Origin: Pseudomonas sp. S37
GTDB lineage: Bacteria > Pseudomonadota > Gammaproteobacteria > Pseudomonadales > Pseudomonadaceae
Reading direction: 5' to 3'
Assembly (NCBI RefSeq): GCF_016658545.1
Contig: NZ_JACVZC010000003.1
Coordinates: 1-64,000 of the forward strand
Length of the DNA stretch: 64,000 bases
The notes beneath the pieces are model-generated. The model did no database searches, was not told where the DNA came from, and was given only the letters and a program-made list of their open reading frames with translations. Made by a program: the position numbers and the translations under genes. Shown in pieces: positions 33,087 through 41,706 of this stretch. The stretch's first letter is position 1, and the number at the start of each line of letters is the position of its first letter.

Positions 33087-34853
33087 TCACACAAGGGATC
33101 CGGGGTTGTGCTGGTACTTCTCATGGATCGCCCGCGCCGTACGGATGGCCAGGGCGCCCACGGTGCTGGTGGGGTTGTAGCCGGCGTTGGTGGGGAACGC
33201 CGAAGCGCCGACCACGAACACGTTGTGCGCGTCCCAGCTCTGCAAGTAGGTGTTGACCGCACTGGTACGCGGGTCTTCGCCCATGACCATGCCGCCTTGT
33301 GTGTGGTTGGAGTTCTCGTCGTACGGGCTCCACGCCTTGGCGGCCGAGTTGAAGGTGTGCACGTGCTTGGCGCCCATCTTCTTGCCGATGTCGAAGGCGC
33401 GCTGCTCGATGAAACGGGCCATGTTGCGGTCGTTCTGGTTCCAGTCGAAGGTCATGCGCAGCAGCGGCGTGCCCCAGCGGTCCTTGTAGTTGGGGTCCAG
33501 CGACAAGTAGGCATCGCGGGCCGGCATCGAGGTGCCCTGGCCGAAGATGATCCCGTAGTTCTGGTAGTTGTCCTTGTAGGTCTGCTTGAAACCCTTGCCC
33601 CAGCGCGGGCTGCCCGGCGGCAGAAGCCCTGCGCGACCGATCGGCATGCCCTCGCGGGACACGGTGAGCAAACCGGCACCGCCGATGAAGTCAAGCTGGC
33701 TGTGGTCGAAGTTGTCGCCGTTGTAATCGTCCACCTGGATGCCCAGGCCGCCGGCACCAATGAACGGGTTGAGGGTCTCGTCCTCGAACCACACGTGGGC
33801 GCCTGCGCAAGTCTGGTAGTTGTAGGCGCGGCCGATGGTGCCGGTTTGGCTCACCGGATCGTACTGTTTGCCTATGTCGCTGAGCAGCATCAGACGCGCG
33901 TTGTCGTAGGTGAACGAGCACAGCGCGACGATATCGGCAGGCTGAATGACCTCGCGGCCCTGCTCGTCGAAGTAGCTGACGCCGGTGGCGGTCTTGCCGT
34001 CTTCGGCCTTGTGGATCTTGGTCACGTAACCCTGGGTGATCAGGGTGAAGTTCTTGCGCCGCATCAACGCCGGGATCACGCAGGCCTGGGGCGAAGACTT
34101 GGAGTAGTTGCCGCAGCCATGGAACATGCAGTAGCCGCAGTAGGTGCACGGCGCCATGCTCACGCCCAGTGGGTTGACGTAGGCCGCGCCAACGTGGGCC
34201 ACCGGGATGTAGAACGGGTGCAGGCCCATCTGCGCGGTGCTGTCGCGGTACATCTGCATCAGGCGCGAGTCTTTCAGCGCAGGCGTCGGGAATTCGCGGC
34301 TGCGCGGGCCTTCGAACGGGTTGCCACCGGGGCGGATTTCACCGTTGAGGTTGCCGGCAATGCCGGAGATGCCGGCGATGCGTTCGAAGCGATCGTAGAA
34401 CGGCTCGAGGTCGGCGTAGGTGATGCCCCAGTCCTGTACCTGTTCCAGGCCCTTGAGCTTGCTGGCGCCGTAGCGCTCCAGGGTGGCCGAGCGCACACGG
34501 AAGTCCCACTCTGAGAAACGCCAGGCCATGCCGGCCCAATGGAAGCCCGCGCCGCCCACCGACTTGCCCATCTGGAAGGCTTTCAGCTCGCGGGTCGGCA
34601 CCGCGGTCTGGCCGGAGTGGTTGCGGAACGTCAGGGTGTAGTCGCCCGGCTGCAGCAGCAGCTCGCGGCGGATGGTCCAGCGCAGCTCGTCCGGGTCGAC
34701 GGCCGGCGGGGTGTCGGTGGAGGTGTCGAGCCACGGGCCGCGGTCGATCGCCACCACTTCCAGCCCGGCGCGGGTCAGTTCTTCGGCCATCAGCGAGCCA
34801 GCCCAACCCAGGCCGACGATGACTACGTCAGCTTTTTTGCGTGTAATTGCCAT
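33087..34853 (-). CDS. GMC-type FAD subunit of a gluconate 2-dehydrogenase-like enzyme
   Basis: A 588-residue flavoprotein. The FAD motif VVIVGLGWAGSLMAEEL is followed by VVAIDRGPW; further GMC signatures include GGAGFHWAGMAWRF and a C-terminal NAGYNPTSTVGALAIRTA. A CTYCGYCMFHGCGNYSKSS segment supplies four cysteines near residue 240, found also in the paralogue at 45075. It would oxidise a sugar or sugar acid in the periplasm, exported on the Tat signal of the small subunit. Gluconate is the classic substrate but sorbitol or 2-ketogluconate are possible. Confidence 0.9.
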   Translation of the reverse strand: MAITRKKADVVIVGLGWAGSLMAEELTRAGLEVVAIDRGPWLDTSTDTPPAVDPDELRWTIRRELLLQPGDYTLTFRNHSGQTAVPTRELKAFQMGKSVGGAGFHWAGMAWRFSEWDFRVRSATLERYGASKLKGLEQVQDWGITYADLEPFYDRFERIAGISGIAGNLNGEIRPGGNPFEGPRSREFPTPALKDSRLMQMYRDSTAQMGLHPFYIPVAHVGAAYVNPLGVSMAPCTYCGYCMFHGCGNYSKSSPQACVIPALMRRKNFTLITQGYVTKIHKAEDGKTATGVSYFDEQGREVIQPADIVALCSFTYDNARLMLLSDIGKQYDPVSQTGTIGRAYNYQTCAGAHVWFEDETLNPFIGAGGLGIQVDDYNGDNFDHSQLDFIGGAGLLTVSREGMPIGRAGLLPPGSPRWGKGFKQTYKDNYQNYGIIFGQGTSMPARDAYLSLDPNYKDRWGTPLLRMTFDWNQNDRNMARFIEQRAFDIGKKMGAKHVHTFNSAAKAWSPYDENSNHTQGGMVMGEDPRTSAVNTYLQSWDAHNVFVVGASAFPTNAGYNPTSTVGALAIRTARAIHEKYQHNPGSLV

Positions 34854-34870
34854 GTTGGTTTCCTCTGGCC

Positions 34871-35593
34871 TCAGCTCACCGGGATCAGGCTGATGGGCGT
34901 CAGGCCCAGGTCCTGCCCGCGACGGTCGATGTACTGGCGGTAGTCGTAGCGAGCGCCGGGGAAGCCCACCAGCTTCCAGCCGACCATGCCGCGGTTGCCG
35001 CCGTAGAGCGGGTCGGCGAAGTAACCTTCGCGCACGCTGAGCAGCAGGAATTCGAACAGGCGGCTGCCGCTGCCGGCGCCTTCCCAGTCCAGGCGGCCTT
35101 CGTCCAGCTGGCGCAGGATCGCGTCCATCTGCTCGCCGTCGAGCTCAGCGAAGGCGCGGCCGTGCAGCTGGCGGGCGTGCTGGTCGATGAACGCCAGGCC
35201 GGCCAGGGTGTAGTCGCGACGGGTGCGCAGGCTGATGGTCAGGCCCATCAGAGCGGACTCGTCGGCCTGTAATGGGCGCTCCAGGTACAGGTCCTTGGAC
35301 TCGCCGTAAGGGCCGTTCATCTGCGCGTCGAGGTAGTCGACGCAGCCGGCCTCGCTGGCCGAGGCACCCAGCTCGTCATGGGGAATCAGGCGGTCGAAAA
35401 CGGCGGTCAGGGTGGCGCGGGCCTGGCCCTTGAACACATTGCCCTGGCCGCCGCTCATTATCGGCGATGGCAGCATTTCGCGGTTCAGGCCGGTTTCCGG
35501 CGGCACCGACTTGAGTTCCACTGCGCCGACCTTGGCCAGGCCTGCGGCGGCGAATAACGCACCCATTGAACGCAAGGCGTCCCTACGTTTCAT
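34871..35593 (-). CDS. Gluconate 2-dehydrogenase subunit 3 (gamma) family
   Basis: A 240-residue small subunit with a Tat signal (MKRRDALRSMGALFAAAGLA). The conserved core has LTAVFDRLIPHDELGASASEAGCVDYLD, and it ends YGGNRGMVGWKLVGFPGARYDYR. The family chaperones and exports the FAD subunit. GGAGAACTCC precedes the ATG. It is the first gene of the dehydrogenase operon, with a palindrome (35811-35828) about 220 bases upstream. Confidence 0.9.
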   Translation of the reverse strand: MKRRDALRSMGALFAAAGLAKVGAVELKSVPPETGLNREMLPSPIMSGGQGNVFKGQARATLTAVFDRLIPHDELGASASEAGCVDYLDAQMNGPYGESKDLYLERPLQADESALMGLTISLRTRRDYTLAGLAFIDQHARQLHGRAFAELDGEQMDAILRQLDEGRLDWEGAGSGSRLFEFLLLSVREGYFADPLYGGNRGMVGWKLVGFPGARYDYRQYIDRRGQDLGLTPISLIPVS

Positions 35594-35810
35594 GGAGTTC
35601 TCCTTATCGACAATCACGGGGAGCCGTGCGGTAGGTCGCGGAATTTCGGGCGCGCAAAGGCACACGGCGAGCACGGACGGGCTCGTCGGGGGCGATGGGG
35701 ATCTGGGCGGGTGAACGAAAAACGCGGTGTACTGGGGAGTGAACCTGGCAACCTGCCGGTCACGGCGGGTGCCAGTCTATGGCGCGACATAACGCCGCGC
35801 CATCGAAGCA

Positions 35811-35828
35811 TTGACGTGTTTACGTCAA
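35811..35828. promoter_or_regulatory. Operator-like palindrome TTGACGTGTTTACGTCAA
   Basis: Perfect seven-base arms (TTGACGT / ACGTCAA) around GTTT. The site lies between the LacI gene (ends 35836) and the dehydrogenase operon start (35593). Size and symmetry suit a LacI-family dimer, most simply the adjacent regulator. Confidence 0.55.
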
Positions 35829-35835
35829 AATCGCA

Positions 35836-36864
35836 TCAACACGTGGCAGGCGGGAGGGTTTCGTCGATCACCATGCGCAGCTGCGGCCACACCTGTGGCG
35901 GTGCGTCCAGGTCACCGTTGGCATACAGCAATTGCTGGATGGCAGCTTCGGCCTGGCCTTCAGGGTCCTGATCGAGCACCAGCGACAACAGCCCTTCGCG
36001 GAGCATGTCGGCATGCTGTGCAGTCGCCTCATGGCTGATCCAGACCAGCCGCCCGGCATGCCTGGACAACGCCTGGTGCACGCCCGTGGAGCCGCTCCCA
36101 GTGGTGTACAGCCCAACCACCCCAGCGTCCTGAGCCAGGTACTCGCTGATCTTCGCGGCATTGAGCTGGTTGTCGTCGAAGCATTCCACCGGGCCGAGCA
36201 CCTCGACCTGAGGCGCCCGCTCGGCCATGACCTCGAGAAAGCCCTGTACGCGTTGCTGATGGGCGCGATAGAGCAAGGAGTTGGTTACCAGCAAGACACG
36301 GCTCTGGGTCGGCGCAACCCATTGGCTCATCAACCGGCCGGCAGCGCGGCCGGCGACATGGTTGTCGATGCCCGCGTAGATCGCCCCTTCCAGCCCGGGC
36401 AGGCTGCTGGTCACCAGTATCACCGGCACGCCGGCAGCGACCTGCGCACTGAGGGCTTCACGCACCTGTGGGGTGTCTTGGGCAACCACGATCAACCCCT
36501 GGCGCGGCACCCTGGGCTGGTTGATGAGGTCCAGCAGTTGCTGCGGGTCACGCTCCTGCCAGACATGGCGCTGCAGCACCAACCGTGAGCGGTGCATCTG
36601 CGCCTGTTTGACGAAGGCCGCTGCGAGGCGCCGGTAATGATCGGTGGCGCTGTCTACCAGCAGCAAGTCGAAGCGCAGCAAGCCATGCAGCGCAGACGGC
36701 AGCAGGCGTTTGAGCCCCAGCGCCTGGGCTGCCTGCAGCACTTTGCGACGCTTGCTGTCGGAAACGCTGCCGCGCTCGTTCAGCACACGATCGACGGTAC
36801 TCAGGCTGACGCCGGCCAGTTGGGCGACATCAGCCATGCCTTGGCGACGGTCAATCTTGTCCAC
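35836..36864 (-). CDS. LacI-family transcriptional regulator
   Basis: A 342-residue LacI protein. The HTH is MADVAQLAGVSLSTVDRVLNERGSV (about residues 10-34), where the usual TVSR reads TVDR, a variant seen in regulators such as TreR/RbsR-like proteins. A sugar-binding type 1 domain follows, with GVYAGIDNHVAGRAAG-like pocket residues. It lies directly before the dehydrogenase operon and probably controls it, using a sugar or sugar acid as inducer. Confidence 0.87.
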   Translation of the reverse strand: MDKIDRRQGMADVAQLAGVSLSTVDRVLNERGSVSDSKRRKVLQAAQALGLKRLLPSALHGLLRFDLLLVDSATDHYRRLAAAFVKQAQMHRSRLVLQRHVWQERDPQQLLDLINQPRVPRQGLIVVAQDTPQVREALSAQVAAGVPVILVTSSLPGLEGAIYAGIDNHVAGRAAGRLMSQWVAPTQSRVLLVTNSLLYRAHQQRVQGFLEVMAERAPQVEVLGPVECFDDNQLNAAKISEYLAQDAGVVGLYTTGSGSTGVHQALSRHAGRLVWISHEATAQHADMLREGLLSLVLDQDPEGQAEAAIQQLLYANGDLDAPPQVWPQLRMVIDETLPPATC

Positions 36865-36938
36865 CTAGAAACATCCAGTAACCAAAGACGCGGAGTCTGC
36901 CATGCCAGCGCAGCTTTCGCCTACTCCGCGTACTTCTC

Positions 36939-37841
36939 CTACCCAGTGTGGCGAGCACCCGTTTCATTGAACGCCAACCACCTCAATTGGCGCGGCATCC
37001 AGCCCCGACGCAACAGCCAGCCATCGAGCGAGAACTTGCCGGCCCCGGTCACCATGACGCCGGCAAACACCACCATGAGCAGCATCACGTACTCCCAGCC
37101 GCCCCCGCCCGCCGAGGCCCAGGCATACCCTCGGCTCCACTCCCCGCCGAAACCGACCGTGGCCACGAGGAAGTACACCAGGCTCACCAATGCCCCCAGC
37201 CGTGCGAACAATCCCAGCCCGACGCTGACGGCACTGGCAAACTCGATCAGCCCACCCAGCACCACGAAGTACGCCGCGACCTCGCCCAGGCCAAAACCCT
37301 GGAAGCCCGTCTCCAACCGATGGAACCAGCCCAGCCCGGCGAAGATCTTCTCGGAACTGTGGCACAGCTCGTTCAGGCCGAAGTACATGCGCACGATCGT
37401 CGCCTGCCACAACAGCAGCCCCAGCCAGGCCCCTGGCTTGTTGCGATCACGGCGCAGGTCGCTGAGCACGCAGTCGGCGAACTGCAGCAGCAACGGCACG
37501 GCGGCGATGCTCGCGACCCAGACCATGACAAGTGCATCGTTCATCGCCGCCACGCGCCAGGCGATCAGGAACGGCAGCAACGACATCAGAAAGCCCGGGG
37601 CGAATGTTCTGGGGGTGATCAACGCCGCACTGAACAAGGCGACGCACATCCACAGCGTACTCGACCAGGCCGCGAAATCCGGCAACGAGTGGTTGCCCCA
37701 GCCGCAATAGAGAGCGGCCACCAGGGTCGCCGCCAGCCCCGCCACGCTGAGCGTGTTGGGCATGCGCGACGGTTTGAGCAAACCGTAGTCGTTGGCATAG
37801 GCGCCCTCGACCACATCAAGGGACCGTACAGGACTGTTCAT
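36939..37841 (-). CDS. DoxX-like integral membrane protein
   Basis: A 300-residue protein with about seven to eight predicted transmembrane helices, for example LSVAGLAATLVAALYCGWG, ALFSAALITPRTF and YVMLLMVVFAGVMVTGAG. The second half (FARLGALVSLVYFLVATVGFGGEW and GAGKFSLDGWLL) resembles DoxX/DoxD proteins, which link to quinone-dependent oxidation. The ATG at 37841 with GAGGTTCGTG upstream is preferred to a GTG overlapping the previous gene. It is part of a probable operon with the two heme-binding-like genes. Confidence 0.75.
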   Translation of the reverse strand: MNSPVRSLDVVEGAYANDYGLLKPSRMPNTLSVAGLAATLVAALYCGWGNHSLPDFAAWSSTLWMCVALFSAALITPRTFAPGFLMSLLPFLIAWRVAAMNDALVMVWVASIAAVPLLLQFADCVLSDLRRDRNKPGAWLGLLLWQATIVRMYFGLNELCHSSEKIFAGLGWFHRLETGFQGFGLGEVAAYFVVLGGLIEFASAVSVGLGLFARLGALVSLVYFLVATVGFGGEWSRGYAWASAGGGGWEYVMLLMVVFAGVMVTGAGKFSLDGWLLRRGWMPRQLRWLAFNETGARHTG

Positions 37842-37849
37842 CACGAACC

Positions 37850-38362
37850 TCACTCAGGGGTGGCTGGCAGAGTCTTCTCGAAGGCACGCGCAAGCTCGGT
37901 GGCCATGCGCTGCTCCTGGTCATCGCTGGCACCGCCAGCCACGCCCAAGGCACCGACAGCCTGGCCCTGCTGGCGGATCACCACCCCGGCGACGGCGGGC
38001 AGGATCCCGGGGATGCTGCCCAGTTGCAGGTTTTTCTGCCGCGCCAGGTCGTAGAACACCACGGTGTCGACGTCGTTGATCGCCGCCGAGTTGGCCTTCT
38101 TGATCGCCGCCTCGATGCAGCCCGGAGCGGCGCCATCCATACGTTTGAAGGCCAACAGGTAACCATTGGCGTCGGTCACCGCGATGCACGGGTGAGTGCC
38201 TTCGGTGCGGGCCTTGGCCACGGCGGTATCGAGCAGCGCTGCCGCGCCGCCCAGAGACAGCTGGGTGGTGCCACGCAAGGCGGTGCCTTCACTGGCCTGG
38301 GCCCATGGCACGGCAAGCAGGGTGAGGCCAGCCAGTAGCAGGCGCCGGAAATGAACGTTCAT
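37850..38362 (-). CDS. Periplasmic GlcG/HbpS-family protein (second of a tandem pair)
   Basis: A 170-residue exported protein (signal LLLAGLTLLAVPWAQA). The GlcG/HbpS core includes CIAVTDANGYLLAFKRMDGAAPG, then VVFYDLARQKNLQLGSIPGILPAVAGVVI and AVGALGVAGGASDDQEQRMA. The family includes the heme-binding HbpS and the glycolate-locus protein GlcG; the exact role is unknown. It pairs with a close homologue at 38427-38912, 64 bases upstream. Confidence 0.82.
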   Translation of the reverse strand: MNVHFRRLLLAGLTLLAVPWAQASEGTALRGTTQLSLGGAAALLDTAVAKARTEGTHPCIAVTDANGYLLAFKRMDGAAPGCIEAAIKKANSAAINDVDTVVFYDLARQKNLQLGSIPGILPAVAGVVIRQQGQAVGALGVAGGASDDQEQRMATELARAFEKTLPATPE

Positions 38363-38426
38363 CTGCAATTCCTTTTCAATCGATCCAGGTTGGCCCTCCA
38401 CGCACAGGCGCAGAGGGCCACGGCCA

Positions 38427-38912
38427 TCAGTGGAAGGTCGCTGCCACGTCTTCGGCGAGTTTCTGCTCGGTCAGGTCGGTGGCGCCGCTGACGCCAACGC
38501 TGCCGACCACATTGCCGCCGTGCTTGACCACCACCCCGCCCACCGCCGGCAGGATGCCGGGAATGGTGCCGATGGCCAGGTTCTCCTTGCGCGCCAGGTC
38601 GTAGAAGGTGATGGTGTTGATGGCAAAGCGCGCGGCCGAAGTGGCCTTGGCGATCGAGGCCTCGACACAACCGGCATAGGCACCCTGCATGCGGGTGAAG
38701 GCCAGCAGGTGGCCGTCGGCATCGGTGACCGCGATGCAGATCTTCATGGCGCGGCTGGCGGCCAGTTCGGTGGCTTGCTGCGCCAGCTGCTGGGCAGCGG
38801 CGGTGGACAGGTTTTCCTGGGCCACCACCGTGGCTGCCGGGCTGGCCGCCTGGGCGGAGGTCGCCATGGCGAAGGCAAGGGACAAGGCGGCGATGGTCAT
38901 TGTTGTTTTCAT
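38427..38912 (-). CDS. Periplasmic GlcG/HbpS-family protein (first of a tandem pair)
   Basis: A 161-residue protein with a signal peptide (TIAALSLAFAMATSAQA) and the same core as its neighbour: CIAVTDADGHLLAFTRMQGAYAG, ITFYDLARKENLAIGTIPGILPAVGG and NVVGSVGVSGATDLTEQ. CCAGGAGATGTACCG is its ribosome site. The two are similar enough to be a duplication. With the DoxX-like gene after them and a secreted beta-propeller before, they look like a periplasmic redox or ligand-binding set. Confidence 0.85.
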   Translation of the reverse strand: MKTTMTIAALSLAFAMATSAQAASPAATVVAQENLSTAAAQQLAQQATELAASRAMKICIAVTDADGHLLAFTRMQGAYAGCVEASIAKATSAARFAINTITFYDLARKENLAIGTIPGILPAVGGVVVKHGGNVVGSVGVSGATDLTEQKLAEDVAATFH

Positions 38913-39042
38913 CGGTACATCTCCTGGGGTGGTGCCCTGAGCGTGATTGCGCAGGGCTGGCTGAATGCGGGCGCAAGGGCGCCCTGCTCGCGAGCCGCTC
39001 AGGGCTCGCAAGTGCATCAAAGGGTTCGAAGGGATAAGTGGG

Positions 39043-40230
39043 TCAGCGGGCGACAGTGGCCAGCGGCTTGCCGACCACGGCCGGGACTTTCTCGCGCCCG
39101 CCCAGGGCTGCCGGCAGCTGCACCTTGTAGATCATGAATGGCCGCACGATCGCGTCCTGGCCGCCAGGGCCGCGGTTGGAGGCCATGCGCGCACTCTGCG
39201 GCACCGGGATGTACAGCTCGCGCTGATCGGAAATGATCATCGCATCCGGATTCCACAGCCGCGGGTCCTCGGCCACCACGCGCAGCGTGCCGTCCGGCGC
39301 GTACACCGAGACCCGCGGCCGGTCATACTCGCCCAGGTAGACGTTGCCGGCGCTGTCCATCGCGGTGCCGGTCAGCGGGCTGGTGTCATGCACGAACTCG
39401 ACCTGCTTGCCCAGCTCCGCCTCGCTGATCCGCGTGTCGCGCAACGCTGCGGTCGGCACCCGCCACAACGGCCCGCTCAGCGGCTGGTAGTACAGCCATT
39501 GGCCGTCGGGGCTGATCTCGATCGGGTCGGAATGCACCTGGTGATCGCTGCCGTCAGCCAGCAGTAGCGGCTGACCGTTTTCACCGATCGGCCGCCGCTC
39601 GGGCGCCATCTGCGTCGACGGATGCCCGGCCAGGCGCCGCACGGCTTCACCGGTTTTCAGGTTGATTACGATGATCGCGCCCAGGCCCGAGTCGGTCACA
39701 TAGGCATGCTCGCTGTCCAGGCGCAGGTCGTTGAGGTTGGCGCCGGCCGGCAGCACGCTGGCGGGCAGGCTGATGCTGCGCAGCAGCTTGCCGTCGCGGG
39801 TGTCGAACTGCAGGATCTTCTGCCCGGGGTTGATGCCCTTGGGCCCGGCATCCTCGCCCTGGTCGATGGCCCACAGGGTGTCGTCGTCGAAGATATGGAT
39901 GGTGTTGATCTTCACCAGCGCCGCAGCGCTCGGCTTGCCCGGTGCCCAGGCATTCCACTGCCCGCCCGGGAACGGCTTGAGGCTGCCGTCGGGCAGCACC
40001 TCGGCGATCGACGGGGTTTTCTCGAAGCCGGGCCAGCGCGGCAGGCCGACGAACAGGCGGCCATCGGAAGTCAGCGCCACGGCGTTGCACAGCCAGTCCA
40101 GGCGGGCGACCTCAGTCAGCGGCTGACCGCTGGGCGGCAGATCCTGCGCCTGTATGAGCGGCGTGCAGGCAAGGCCCAGGGCAAAACCGGCAATGCGCAA
40201 AGCGCGGGAAGTACGTCCTGATGCGTTCAT
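39043..40230 (-). CDS. Secreted MRJP/yellow-like beta-propeller protein
   Basis: A 395-residue protein with a signal peptide (ALRIAGFALGLACTPLIQA) and repeated beta-propeller blades (VALTSDGRLFVGLPRW, LWAIDQGE, NDLRLDSEHAYVTDSGLGAIIVI, DSAGNVYLGEYD). It matches the major-royal-jelly/yellow family, also called L-dopachrome-tautomerase-related in bacteria. A lactonase-like role on sugar lactones would suit the locus (inference). An A-rich ACAATAATAATG sits at the start codon, a possible Hfq/Crc site. Confidence 0.8.
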   Translation of the reverse strand: MNASGRTSRALRIAGFALGLACTPLIQAQDLPPSGQPLTEVARLDWLCNAVALTSDGRLFVGLPRWPGFEKTPSIAEVLPDGSLKPFPGGQWNAWAPGKPSAAALVKINTIHIFDDDTLWAIDQGEDAGPKGINPGQKILQFDTRDGKLLRSISLPASVLPAGANLNDLRLDSEHAYVTDSGLGAIIVINLKTGEAVRRLAGHPSTQMAPERRPIGENGQPLLLADGSDHQVHSDPIEISPDGQWLYYQPLSGPLWRVPTAALRDTRISEAELGKQVEFVHDTSPLTGTAMDSAGNVYLGEYDRPRVSVYAPDGTLRVVAEDPRLWNPDAMIISDQRELYIPVPQSARMASNRGPGGQDAIVRPFMIYKVQLPAALGGREKVPAVVGKPLATVAR

Positions 40231-40256
40231 TATTATTGTCCTTGTTAGTAATGGAA

Positions 40257-41645
40257 TCAGCGCGCAGTAGCGGGCTTGAGCGATGGCGCGGGCCGGTCGC
40301 GGTCTTGCGGGTTCGAGCTGTCGTCAGGGCGTTGCAGCGGGCCGACGATGAGCAGGTAGCTGACGAACGCACCGACGGCATTCAGCGCGACATACACCAG
40401 GGCACCGTTGAACGAGTGCATCGACTGCACCATGTAGCCGATCACCACCGGGGTGACGATGCCGGCCAGGCTGCCGAAGGTGTTGAAGATCGCACCATTC
40501 ATGCCGATGCTGTCCTTGGGCGAGACATCGGCGATGATCGCCCAGCCCAGCGCGCCCACGCCCTTGCCGAAGAACGCCAGGGCCATGAACAGCACGATTA
40601 GCAGGTTGGTTTCCACGTAGTTGCACAGGATCATGCTCATCGACAGCGCCATGCCGATGAAGATCGGCAGTTTGCGCGCCAACGTCAGCGACATCCCCTT
40701 GCGCAACATCCAGTCCGAGGCCATGCCCCCGGTAATCCCGCCGACAAAGCCGCAAATCGCTGGCACCGCCGCCAACAGCCCAGCATCCAGCAACGACAGC
40801 CCGCGCTGCTGCACCAGGTACACCGGGAACCAGGTGAGGAAGAAGAACGTCAGCGTGCTGATGCAGAACTGCGCCAGGTAAATGCCGAGGAACATGCGCT
40901 GGCGCAGCAGACCACGAGCGCGCGTCCAGGTGTCGCGCCAGCCCTGCCCTGACGGCCGACTGGCGGCGCGCTCGCGCAGGCTGGCCCCGCCCAGGCGCAT
41001 GGCCTCGAGTTCCACCGGCGTCAGCGTCGGGTGCTCGACTGGCGCCTTGATCCGGCGAATGAACACCAGGCCCATGGCGACGCCCGCCGCGCCCATCACG
41101 TAGAACACCCAAGGCCAGCCCCAGCGGGTCGAAATCCACGCCAGCAAGGGTGTGAACACCACCGCAGCGAAGTACTGGGACGAATTGAAGATCGCCGTGG
41201 CAGTGCCACGTTCAGCCGTGGGGAACCACATCGAGACGATCTTGCTGTTGGCCGGGAAGCACGGCGCCTCGGCAGCGCCGACCAGAAAGCGCAGGGCGAA
41301 TACGGCGACAAAGGCCAGACCCACCGGCATCATCGCGACAGTGCCGATCAACCCGGTGAACAGCGACCAGGCGACGATCGCCAGGCCCAGCACGCGAATG
41401 CTGCCGAAGCGGTCGATGGCCAGGCCACCCGGCAGTTGCAGGAGCATGTAGGCCCAGGCGAAGGCCGAGAACAGCCAGCCCATCTGGGCATGCCCCAGGC
41501 CCATTTCATCTGCCAGGCTGGCGCCGGCGATGGACAGCGTGGCGCGGTCGCCCTGGTTGATGATCATCATCACGAACAGCAGGGCTATGACTTCATGGCG
41601 CCGGTGTTCGGCGATGAAGCGGCGCAGAGAATGTATTTTTTTCAT
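40257..41645 (-). CDS. MFS transporter, ACS (sugar-acid:proton symport) family
   Basis: A 462-residue twelve-helix carrier. The signature GDRATLSIAGASLADEMGLGHAQMGWLFSAFAW opens the N-terminal half, followed by GGLAIDRFGSIRVLG, typical of the D-galactonate/glucarate-type anion:cation symporters. It is probably the uptake system for the acid used by the dehydratase at 41707-42909. It is similar in design to the carrier at 60240-61625. Confidence 0.87.
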   Translation of the reverse strand: MKKIHSLRRFIAEHRRHEVIALLFVMMIINQGDRATLSIAGASLADEMGLGHAQMGWLFSAFAWAYMLLQLPGGLAIDRFGSIRVLGLAIVAWSLFTGLIGTVAMMPVGLAFVAVFALRFLVGAAEAPCFPANSKIVSMWFPTAERGTATAIFNSSQYFAAVVFTPLLAWISTRWGWPWVFYVMGAAGVAMGLVFIRRIKAPVEHPTLTPVELEAMRLGGASLRERAASRPSGQGWRDTWTRARGLLRQRMFLGIYLAQFCISTLTFFFLTWFPVYLVQQRGLSLLDAGLLAAVPAICGFVGGITGGMASDWMLRKGMSLTLARKLPIFIGMALSMSMILCNYVETNLLIVLFMALAFFGKGVGALGWAIIADVSPKDSIGMNGAIFNTFGSLAGIVTPVVIGYMVQSMHSFNGALVYVALNAVGAFVSYLLIVGPLQRPDDSSNPQDRDRPAPSLKPATAR

Positions 41646-41706
41646 TGTATTCTCGATACCGGTTTGCAAGCGCGAGCAACCTGTAAGGCTGCCGCGCAGC
41701 AATCAG

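Noticed and set aside
33108..34514. A 468-codon plus-strand frame opposite the first flavoprotein gene
   Set aside because: It is low-complexity Val/Gly/His-rich translation typical of antisense frames, without a start signal.
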